60,725 nucleotides of DNA, from contig CASEBB010000017.1 in the NCBI GenBank assembly GCA_949286015.1, positions 1-60,725 of the forward strand, written 5' to 3'. Origin of the DNA: an uncultured Succinivibrionaceae bacterium. GTDB lineage: Bacteria; Pseudomonadota; Gammaproteobacteria; Enterobacterales; Succinivibrionaceae. The position numbers were made by a program, and so were the translations under genes. The notes below the pieces were generated by a model that worked only from the letters and a program-made list of their open reading frames with translations, ran no database searches and was not told the origin of the DNA. This document shows, in pieces, positions 54,030 through 60,725 of this stretch; position 1 is the stretch's first letter, and each line of letters starts with the position of its first letter.

Positions 54030-55364
54030 CTACGCGATACCGATACCTCGGTATGTAAAGCCTAAAGCACGGGCCGTATCAGCATTGAGCATATTGCGGC
54101 AATCCACAATATGGCGCTGACGCATGAGCTCGGCAGCAGCTTTCAGATCTAAATCTCTAAACTGCGGCCACTCGGTTAACACCGCCAGCACATCCGCACC
54201 TTGACAGACCTCTTCAGCGCTGTGGCAGTAGGTAACACGCGTAGCATAGCTCTCCAATAAGAGCTTGGCGTTATCCATAGCCTGTGGATCAAAAACGCGC
54301 AACGTGACCTTACTATTGCTGTGCAGCACCTCTTGCAGAATCTGCATTGCAGGGCTGACACGACAATCGTCAGTACCGTTTTTAAAGGCAAGGCCCAACA
54401 TGCCCACGACCGGATGCTCCTCCGCACGGTCAAGTGCGGTCAGGATACGTGTGGCCATGTCCTTAATACGCTGGTTATTGCCATTAATAGTGGCCTGCAC
54501 CAGAGTCATATCGAGGTTGTTTTGGCGCGCCATAAAGTCAAGCGCCATGGTGTCCTTAGGGAAGCACGAGCCACCAAAGCCTGGGCCTGGATTTAAAAAG
54601 CTAGGACCGATGCGGCGATCAAGGCCCATGCCCGCTGCGACTTCGTAAATATTAGCGCCCGTCTTCTCGCAGAAGTTAGCCATCTCATTGATGAAATGGA
54701 TCTTAGTCGCTAAAAACGAGTTGGAGGCGTACTTAATGGTCTCGCTGGAGCGACGGCTCACCTGCAAAAGCTTGCATTGAGGATTGAGCTTAAGCAGCGG
54801 CTGATAGAGCTCATAGACCACTTTTTTGGCCGCCTCGGTATTGGCACCGACGACAATGCGGTCAGGGTGGAAGAAGTCATGAACAGCATAGCCCTCGCGT
54901 AAGAACTCAGGCAGCGAGATCACGTCAAACTTTTCTTGAGCAACAATCTTAGCGATGAGGCTTTCGACATTATCGCCCGTCCCTACAGGCACCGTAGATT
55001 TGTTGGCTACCACGGTATAGGCGTTTTGCTGTAAGTACTGAGCCATCTCCGTGGCCGCTTCGTAGACATAGCGCATGTCCGCTTCATGCGTCACAGGATG
55101 TGGTGGCGTGCCTACGGCAATCACCACTAATTGCGCGCCAACCACACCTTCGGCCATAGAGGTCGTAAAGGTGATGTTACCGGCGGCAAAATTCTTTTTT
55201 AAGAGCTCAGAGAGCCCCTCTTCGTAAAGGGTAACCTTGCCTTCTTGCAAGGTAGAGATCTTGGAAACATCGCGGTCAATGCACACCACTTGGTGGCCTA
55301 GCTCCGCTAAGCCCACACCGGTAGGCAAACCGACGTAACCTGTACCAATAATGGCTACTTTCAT
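54030..55364 (-). CDS. ugd: UDP-glucose 6-dehydrogenase
   Basis: The enzyme oxidises UDP-glucose twice to UDP-glucuronate with NAD. It shows the Rossmann start VAIIGTGYVGLPTGVGLAELG, the AVGTPPHP segment, substrate-side NEMANFCEKTGA, and the catalytic Cys267 in PGFGGSCFPKD. The C-terminal UDP-binding half ends the protein at 444 residues, a normal length for the family. ATG 55364 is only 113 bp from lepB, so read-through from lepA/lepB is likely. Together with the neighbouring decarboxylase it forms a UDP-glucose to UDP-xylose route. Confidence 0.93.
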   Translation of the reverse strand: MKVAIIGTGYVGLPTGVGLAELGHQVVCIDRDVSKISTLQEGKVTLYEEGLSELLKKNFAAGNITFTTSMAEGVVGAQLVVIAVGTPPHPVTHEADMRYVYEAATEMAQYLQQNAYTVVANKSTVPVGTGDNVESLIAKIVAQEKFDVISLPEFLREGYAVHDFFHPDRIVVGANTEAAKKVVYELYQPLLKLNPQCKLLQVSRRSSETIKYASNSFLATKIHFINEMANFCEKTGANIYEVAAGMGLDRRIGPSFLNPGPGFGGSCFPKDTMALDFMARQNNLDMTLVQATINGNNQRIKDMATRILTALDRAEEHPVVGMLGLAFKNGTDDCRVSPAMQILQEVLHSNSKVTLRVFDPQAMDNAKLLLESYATRVTYCHSAEEVCQGADVLAVLTEWPQFRDLDLKAAAELMRQRHIVDCRNMLNADTARALGFTYRGIGIA

Positions 55365-55476
55365 CTAACACCGGCGCGGCTACCACCAAGAGCACTTGGG
55401 GAGGAAACGCCGTCTCCTTTTCTTTGTTCCGTTAAGAGGTGATGCGCTGAAGCGCGCAAGCTACGCCGATGGCGCC

Positions 55477-56451
55477 TTAATCGATACCGCCGATCCGCTC
55501 CCAGCGAATCGCTGACGGGATAAAGCTTGGTAAGAAGTCATCAGCACTACGGTTAAACTCCAGAGAGAGCCAAATTCCCACGGTGCGGCCAATGAGGTAC
55601 TCTTGTGGTACAAAGCCCCAGAAGCGGCTGTCCTTACTGTTGTCGCGGTTATCACCCATGACAAAGTAATAGCCCTCAGGCACAATCCACGAGCCACGCA
55701 AAGCACCTTTTTGGCGGAAGTAGTAAGGCGTCAGATCAGGCACGCGCGTATTGACTTGCATGCGGTGCGTCACCTCACCTAAGGTCTCCTCAAAGACTTG
55801 GTACTTTTCCTCATAAGTAGCACCTTGCTCGGTGATATCCCCCACATACTTCACTGGCACCGGCTCTGGGCTTGAGCAGTTGCGCTGTAGGTTTTTACCA
55901 CCATCACCATTAGCATTAATTGACTCTGGCGTGACGTTTTCTGGCAACACACAAGCTTTACGCAGATAAACGCGCTTACCGGCAAAGATCACCTCGTCGC
56001 CTGGGACGCCAATCACACGCTTAATGTAGTCGATGCTCGGATCCTCTGGGTACTTAAAGACCACCACATCACCACGCTGCGGCTCATCATTCTCAATCCA
56101 GATGCTATTGGTGAGCGGGTTGCGAATGCCATATGACCACTTGGAGACCGCGATAAAGTCGCCAGGCAAGAGCGTAGGCTCCATAGAGCCAGAAGGGATG
56201 CGAAATGGCTCAAAGACAAAGGCGCGAAAGAGAAACACAAAGAGGATCACAGGGAAGAGTGAGCCAATTTGTGTTACCAAAGACGAGCCGTCTTTTAAGC
56301 GCTGGGCCTCTTTGCGTGGCAGCTTAGGGTTATCAGCTAAAGCCTTACGATAGGCCTCTAAACGCGCAGGGCGCAGCTTAAAGAAGTCAAAGGCGAAAGC
56401 GAGGCCCGAAAGGAGTGAGGCTATAACCAAAACCAAGGAAAAAGTGTTCAT
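55477..56451 (-). CDS. lepB: Signal peptidase I LepB
   Basis: LepB removes signal peptides from exported proteins at the outer face of the inner membrane. Two N-terminal membrane spans frame a cytoplasmic loop. Catalytic Ser (PSGSMEPTLLPGD) and Lys (DYIKRVIGVPGDEV) are both present, as is the GDNRDNSKDSRFWG box. The ATG at 56451 is preferred over the GTG three codons earlier. Length, about 324 residues, equals E. coli LepB. It follows lepA by 95 bp, as in E. coli. Confidence 0.95.
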   Translation of the reverse strand: MNTFSLVLVIASLLSGLAFAFDFFKLRPARLEAYRKALADNPKLPRKEAQRLKDGSSLVTQIGSLFPVILFVFLFRAFVFEPFRIPSGSMEPTLLPGDFIAVSKWSYGIRNPLTNSIWIENDEPQRGDVVVFKYPEDPSIDYIKRVIGVPGDEVIFAGKRVYLRKACVLPENVTPESINANGDGGKNLQRNCSSPEPVPVKYVGDITEQGATYEEKYQVFEETLGEVTHRMQVNTRVPDLTPYYFRQKGALRGSWIVPEGYYFVMGDNRDNSKDSRFWGFVPQEYLIGRTVGIWLSLEFNRSADDFLPSFIPSAIRWERIGGID

Positions 56452-56545
56452 GGCACCCACATGCTGTGCTGCTGATGATGGTGGTTACACCCAGTAGAGT
56501 AGCAGCCGCTACCCTACTGCATGCAAGAGTACAGAGGTAATTGTA

Positions 56546-58357
56546 CTAATCCTTGCCCACCTTTAAAATCGCGAGGAAGGCCTCTTGAGGCACCTCGACG
56601 CGACCTAACTGCTTCATGCGCTTCTTACCGGCCTTTTGCTTCTCTAAGAGCTTGCGCTTACGGGTGATATCACCACCATAGCACTTCGCCAGCACGTCCT
56701 TACGTAAGGCCTTAACGGTGCAGCGAGCGATGATCTGGCCACCGATAGCCGCCTGAATGGCGATATCAAACATCTGCCGTGGAATCAGCTCTTTCATCTT
56801 CTCGACTAAGGCACGACCACGGGACTGGGCAATCGAGCGGTGCACGATGATAGCCAAGGCATCGACGCGCTCACCTGCAATTAAGATGTCCACACGCACC
56901 AGATCGCCACGCTCAAAGCGCTTAAAGCTGTAGTCAAGCGAAGCATAGCCACGCGATACCGATTTAAGGCGATCAAAGAAGTCGAGCACCACCTCACTCA
57001 TTGGTAGCTCGTAAGTTAAGGCCACCTGATCGGCGTGGTAAACCATGGAGGTTTGCACACCACGCTTTTCTTGGCAGAGCGTCATCACCGCGCCTACATA
57101 GTCGCTTGGCATTAACATGCGGCACTCCGCGATTGGCTCACGGATCTCGGCAATGTTGCTGATAGGTGGCAACGCCGCTGGGCTGTCGATGTGCACGATC
57201 TCACCTGAGGTCAGTAAGATCTCGTAGATTACCGTTGGGGCAGTAGTGATGAGGTTTAAGTTGTACTCACGCTCCAGACGCTCTTGGATGATCTCCATGT
57301 GGAGCATGCCTAAGAAGCCGCAGCGGAAGCCAAAGCCTAAGGCGGTGGAGTTTTCTGGCTCAAAGAAGAGCGAGGCGTCGTTCAGCGAGAGCTTATCTAA
57401 GGCGTCACGGAAGGCATTGTAGTCATCGGTATCGACAGGGAACATACCGGCATAGACCTGAGGCTTAGCCTTTTGGAAGCCTGGCAATGGCTCGGCTGCC
57501 TCATTGCGAGCATGAGTAATGGTGTCACCTACTGGCGCGCCATGAATGGTCTTAATGCCACAGACTACCCAGCCTACTTCACCGCAATTGAGCACGCCCA
57601 CGTCCACACGCTTTGGCGTGGAAATACCTAAGCGCTCCACTTCCCACGTTTGGTTGGTGCTCATTACCTTGATCTTGTCGCCCTTACGGATAGTGCCGTT
57701 TTTCACGCGCACTAAAGAGACCACGCCTAAGTAATCATCAAAGTAGGAGTCGATGATGAGGGCTTGCAGCGGTGCCTCAGGATCGCCATGTGGGGCGGGA
57801 ATGGATTGCACCAAGCGCTCGAGGACATCGGTGACACCGATACCGGTTTTGGCCGAGCAGCGGCACGCGTCATGAGCCTCAAGACCGATGATGTCTTCGA
57901 TCTCAAAGATAACTTTTTCTGGGTCGGCGGCTGGCAGGTCGATCTTATTTAAGACAGGGATGACCTCTAAATTGAGGTCGATGGCCTGATAGCAGTTAGC
58001 CAACGTTTGGGCCTCGACGCCTTGACCGGCATCGACGACCAGCAGGGCGCCCTCGCAGGCAAACAAAGAGCGAGAGACCTCGTAGGAAAAGTCGACGTGG
58101 CCTGGGGTATCGATGAAGTTAAGCTCGTAGGTTTTACCGTCTTGAGCTTTATAGTGCAAGGTGACAGCTTGGGCCTTAATAGTAATACCGCGCTCACGCT
58201 CGATGTCCATAGAGTCAAGCACTTGCGCTTGCATTTCGCGATCGGAGAGGCCACCACAGACTTGGATGAAGCGATCAGATAAGGTGGACTTACCATGATC
58301 GATGTGGGCGATGATCGAGAAGTTACGAACTAAGTTTTGGTCGAAAGTGTCAGCCAT
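56546..58357 (-). CDS. lepA: Elongation factor 4 (LepA)
   Basis: LepA/EF4 is a ribosome-associated translational GTPase linked to initiation and back-translocation. The G domain has [19 protein letters not shown] and [13 protein letters not shown]-like domains and the LepA-specific C-terminal domain ([30 protein letters not shown] in two pieces) are complete. The ATG at 58357 is preferred over the TTG two codons upstream. At 603 residues it is standard and carries no insertion. Confidence 0.97.
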   Translation of the reverse strand: MADTFDQNLVRNFSIIAHIDHGKSTLSDRFIQVCGGLSDREMQAQVLDSMDIERERGITIKAQAVTLHYKAQDGKTYELNFIDTPGHVDFSYEVSRSLFACEGALLVVDAGQGVEAQTLANCYQAIDLNLEVIPVLNKIDLPAADPEKVIFEIEDIIGLEAHDACRCSAKTGIGVTDVLERLVQSIPAPHGDPEAPLQALIIDSYFDDYLGVVSLVRVKNGTIRKGDKIKVMSTNQTWEVERLGISTPKRVDVGVLNCGEVGWVVCGIKTIHGAPVGDTITHARNEAAEPLPGFQKAKPQVYAGMFPVDTDDYNAFRDALDKLSLNDASLFFEPENSTALGFGFRCGFLGMLHMEIIQERLEREYNLNLITTAPTVIYEILLTSGEIVHIDSPAALPPISNIAEIREPIAECRMLMPSDYVGAVMTLCQEKRGVQTSMVYHADQVALTYELPMSEVVLDFFDRLKSVSRGYASLDYSFKRFERGDLVRVDILIAGERVDALAIIVHRSIAQSRGRALVEKMKELIPRQMFDIAIQAAIGGQIIARCTVKALRKDVLAKCYGGDITRKRKLLEKQKAGKKRMKQLGRVEVPQEAFLAILKVGKD

Positions 58358-58702
58358 ATGCAACCCAAAAGGAGAGTACCGAGACTAGGCCGCGCTCCCG
58401 TCACAGACAAGCAACCTAAACCAAACACGCTACATAACCTAAACCAAACACGCTACATAACGGGGAAGGGGAGAGGAAAAAGAGCCTAGCAAGGTGGCGC
58501 CACTAGCGCCGATGGGGCGATAAATAAAAATGTCCCTAAGAGGGCATACAATACCACAAAAGGCTTGTTTTAGGCAGAATAGAAAGTAGCTCACTTGTAG
58601 CAGGCGCGTACACCTGCTACAGAGAGCCAGAGGAAGGAGCAAAGAGAGAAGAGGAAGAGATAGCGTGCGGGCAAATGATAACGTGCGATAACAGCGCACC
58701 GA
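58358..58702. other. Gap between lepA and the GT25 genes
   Basis: A direct repeat, AACCTAAACCAAACACGCTACATA, is present twice in tandem (about 58409-58459; only short pieces compared). A GGCGCCACTAGCGCC palindrome lies at about 58494-58508. No gene or clear promoter for lepA is seen. Confidence 0.45.
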
Positions 58703-59446
58703 CTAACCACGCACAAGGTTGTGCTGCCGCTCAGCACCACCGATAGTCGAGGCGACATCTGCCACCTTGTAAAAATGACCCAAAGGATAGGCACGGAACA
58801 TCTTGAGCTCGTTGTAAGCCAGTAAACCCAGTAAATAGTCAGAAGGGATGCGTACTGGGTAGCCTAGCTTAAGCAGGCGCTCACAGGCATTTGATGTAAC
58901 AACATAGAAAGCAGCCAACACAATCACACGGCGCTGATTGTGGATAGAGTCAATAGCTGGGTGGTGCATCCCCAAGCGCTGGAAATAGAACTCGTTGTTT
59001 GGGCCGAAGCGATACTTGTGCGACAGCGGCAGATTTTTAATACCAACATGTGAGGAGAAATGCACCACATCCCATGGTTCGGTGATGCAATCTAAGCTAT
59101 GTAAGGCCACTACAGCATCAGGATGTAAAAGCGCATCGTCCTCTAAAATCACAGCCCGATCTAAGCCACAATCAAGAATGTGCTGGTAAAGACGCAGGTG
59201 TGAAAAAGCGCAGCCCACCTCAGGCGGTGTGAGCTTGGTTTGCACAATGATTTTTCGCCCCATACGCACAGGCAACACCACCTCATCTTGCAGATCACAC
59301 TGCTGCTCCTGCTCAGGCGTAAGATTACGGCCATCGGTAGCGGCAAAAAACTCGTACTCAAGCCCCAAAGATTCCAGCATTGCGGCCATACGCTCACGGC
59401 GGTCTGCACTTCTGCGCATGTTGATGACAAAGATCTTGATCGCCAT
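58703..59446 (-). CDS. Glycosyltransferase family 25 protein, tandem copy 1
   Basis: This is a GT25 (LOS/LPS biosynthesis) glycosyltransferase. It starts MAIKIFVINMRRSADRRERM, with the family's (I/V)N-x(n)-S-x-DRRE-RM opening, EFFAATDGRNLT, GCAFSHLRLYQHIL and the metal-binding ILEDDA. The ATG at 59446 is chosen because the upstream frame lacks homology to its sister and GGAGG lies about 11 bases before it. It is about 247 residues and shares most motifs with the neighbouring gene, so they arose by duplication. They probably add sugars, often galactose in characterised relatives, to lipooligosaccharide or a similar acceptor. Confidence 0.85.
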   Translation of the reverse strand: MAIKIFVINMRRSADRRERMAAMLESLGLEYEFFAATDGRNLTPEQEQQCDLQDEVVLPVRMGRKIIVQTKLTPPEVGCAFSHLRLYQHILDCGLDRAVILEDDALLHPDAVVALHSLDCITEPWDVVHFSSHVGIKNLPLSHKYRFGPNNEFYFQRLGMHHPAIDSIHNQRRVIVLAAFYVVTSNACERLLKLGYPVRIPSDYLLGLLAYNELKMFRAYPLGHFYKVADVASTIGGAERQHNLVRG

Positions 59447-59689
59447 AGACAATATGTCCTCCCAAAGAATCTCTTCTGGTATGACTCCGTGTTTAAAGGC
59501 TTGGATGTATTGTGTGATGCCATATGCCCCAAGGCAATGCGCTACAGACCGCTTAAACAAGCAAAAAATCTAATTTTGCGGCCCTGTGTAGGTAATAAGG
59601 CGCTTTGCTGCTGCAAGTCATACTGCAAGCCAGCCAAGTATCAGCACTTAGCTTTCTCGCACATTTTATCGCGCCAGCATAACTACAGC

Positions 59690-60439
59690 CTATATCCGCC
59701 GCATTTCATGCCACTTGCGACCAAGCATTGACAGAGTCGAATCCAAGCCCCCAGCTTCGGCAAAGAACTTATCCACAGGATAGGCACGGAACATCTTCAA
59801 CTCATTGTACGCGAGATAGCCTAGCAAGTAATCAGCAGGAATACGCACTGGATACCCCAGCTCTAACAAACGCTGGCAGCCACTGCGCTTAATGACGTAA
59901 AAGATGGTGGTGCCCACTACACGACGTCGGTTTAAGAAGACATTGAGTAGAGGACACTGTAACCCCGCACGCTGGAAATAAAACTCATTATGCGGGCCAA
60001 AGCGGTACTTGTGTGCCAGATACAGGTTTTTGAGACCTAAATGCAGGGAGAAGTCGACCACATCCCACGCCTCACGAATGCAGTCAAGATTGTCTAAAGC
60101 CAGCAAGGCCGGAGGATATAAGTTGATGTCATCCTCCATAATCACAGCCTCTTCTAAGCCCTGATCAAGGATATGCTGATAGAGACGCAGATGTGAAAGG
60201 GCACAGCCAATCTCTGATGGTGTGAGCGGGTTTTCCACAATGGTTTTAAGCCCAAAGCGTAGTGGTAGCACCACCTCCGGTTGCAAAGAGCAGCTTTTGA
60301 ACTGCTCCTCAGTCAACTGTCTACCATCAGTGGCAGGAAAGAACTCAAAGTCTACCCCCAACTGCGACATCATGCGCGTCATGTGTTCGCGTCGATCAAG
60401 ACTACTGGCCATATTGACCACAAATATTGGTAACGCCAT
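59690..60439 (-). CDS. Glycosyltransferase family 25 protein, tandem copy 2
   Basis: Sister of the previous gene: MALPIFVVNMASSLDRREHM, EFFPATDGRQLTEEQF, GCALSHLRLYQHIL, IMEDDI, and the shared C-terminal LGYPVRIPADYLLGYLAYNELKMFRAYP (two pieces). It is 249 residues and complete. The ATG has AGGTG seven bases upstream. Differences cluster in the middle (HLGLKNLYLAHKYRFG region and after), where acceptor specificity is expected. It is transcribed ahead of copy 1 with a 243-bp gap, so both may be one unit. Confidence 0.87.
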   Translation of the reverse strand: MALPIFVVNMASSLDRREHMTRMMSQLGVDFEFFPATDGRQLTEEQFKSCSLQPEVVLPLRFGLKTIVENPLTPSEIGCALSHLRLYQHILDQGLEEAVIMEDDINLYPPALLALDNLDCIREAWDVVDFSLHLGLKNLYLAHKYRFGPHNEFYFQRAGLQCPLLNVFLNRRRVVGTTIFYVIKRSGCQRLLELGYPVRIPADYLLGYLAYNELKMFRAYPVDKFFAEAGGLDSTLSMLGRKWHEMRRI

Positions 60440-60725
60440 TACGTATCACCTGCGTTGAGAACAACATGGGGACATGTAGTTCAGGCTAATTTGCCTTATA
60501 TAGTTACAACAAAGATTTGTATGGCCATTCTACAGACGTCGGGGAGTTGAGCAGGATTATTTGTACTGCTAGGGCAACTTGCTGGTAAACTGCGCTAGCA
60601 CCTCCTACATATAAACTGCTTCTAAGAACCGCTGCGGGGCTGTATGCTGACACCGTCTAAACTTCATTTTGCGCTACATTTTGTTGAAAAGGCAGCTCTA
60701 AGCTCAATGCCGTTAAGGATCGATC
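60440..60725. other. Right edge, upstream of the GT25 pair
   Basis: This is A/T-richer DNA that probably holds the promoter of the GT25 genes. I cannot place -35/-10 boxes with confidence and see no gene. Confidence 0.35.

Overview
The window reads as chromosomal DNA of a gammaproteobacterium. It carries shared gammaproteobacterial gene neighbourhoods: lepA-lepB-rnc-era-recO, relA-rlmD, pyrG, ftsB-ispD-ispF, yqaA-nlpD, mutS, pncC-recA-recX and rluD-pgeF. A Succinivibrionaceae-like host (Aeromonadales side) would fit the alanine/threonine-rich insertions and repeat-laden intergenic DNA, but that is inference and no rRNA or tRNA gene is present to test it. Coding density is low, about three quarters by my estimate, and many gaps of 300-1200 bp are filled with short dispersed repeats.

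Layout. 1-3.0 kb, minus strand: a type ISP restriction-modification gene fragment (nuclease plus start of helicase) cut off next to an IS200/IS605-like hairpin, preceded by three tandem small paralogous genes of no family I know. 3.7-4.07 kb: a 72-bp tandem array. 4.1-6.8 kb: pgeF and rluD. 7.8-17.9 kb, plus strand: an accessory acyl-transfer cluster made of a DUF4910 peptidase-like protein, an acyl carrier protein, an AAC(3)-family acetyltransferase, a ketosynthase-III-like protein lacking the usual catalytic His, an AMP-ligase, and LuxE-like and LuxC-like proteins. Parts of this set resemble the flagellar glycan modification region of Campylobacter jejuni (Cj1295-Cj1308). 18.3-18.9 kb: the tail of a dead GGDEF gene next to the 3' half of an IS630-family transposase. 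19.8-24.2 kb: recX with a 417-residue extension, recA, pncC. 25.4-28.6 kb: mutS with a ~135-residue insertion. 29-32 kb: an unknown gene and a large GT-C-like membrane protein. 32.5-40.9 kb: nlpD, yqaA, ispF, ispD, ftsB, pyrG. 41.9-46.7 kb: relA, rlmD. 47.4-58.4 kb: recO, era, rnc, then a UDP-xylose pathway pair (uxs, ugd), lepB, lepA. 58.7-60.4 kb: two tandem GT25 glycosyltransferases.

How it works together. The housekeeping genes cover ribosome and rRNA maturation (rluD, rlmD, era, rnc, lepA), recombination and mismatch repair (recA, recX, recO, mutS), isoprenoid precursors (ispD, ispF), division (ftsB, nlpD) and the stringent response (relA). Most of the accessory content points to the cell surface: UDP-xylose synthesis, GT25 enzymes, a polytopic GT-C-like protein and the acyl-modification cluster.

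Two themes stand out. First, at least ten conserved enzymes carry long low-complexity (A/T/S/E/Q-rich) extensions or insertions at boundaries between conserved blocks. Second, the gaps are populated by at least four repeat families: GCGCC-n3-GGCGC palindromes followed by TATCTCRAG, a ~120-bp MITE-like element with 15-bp terminal inverted repeats, a ~125-bp family and a ~100-bp family. These split operons that are compact in E. coli.
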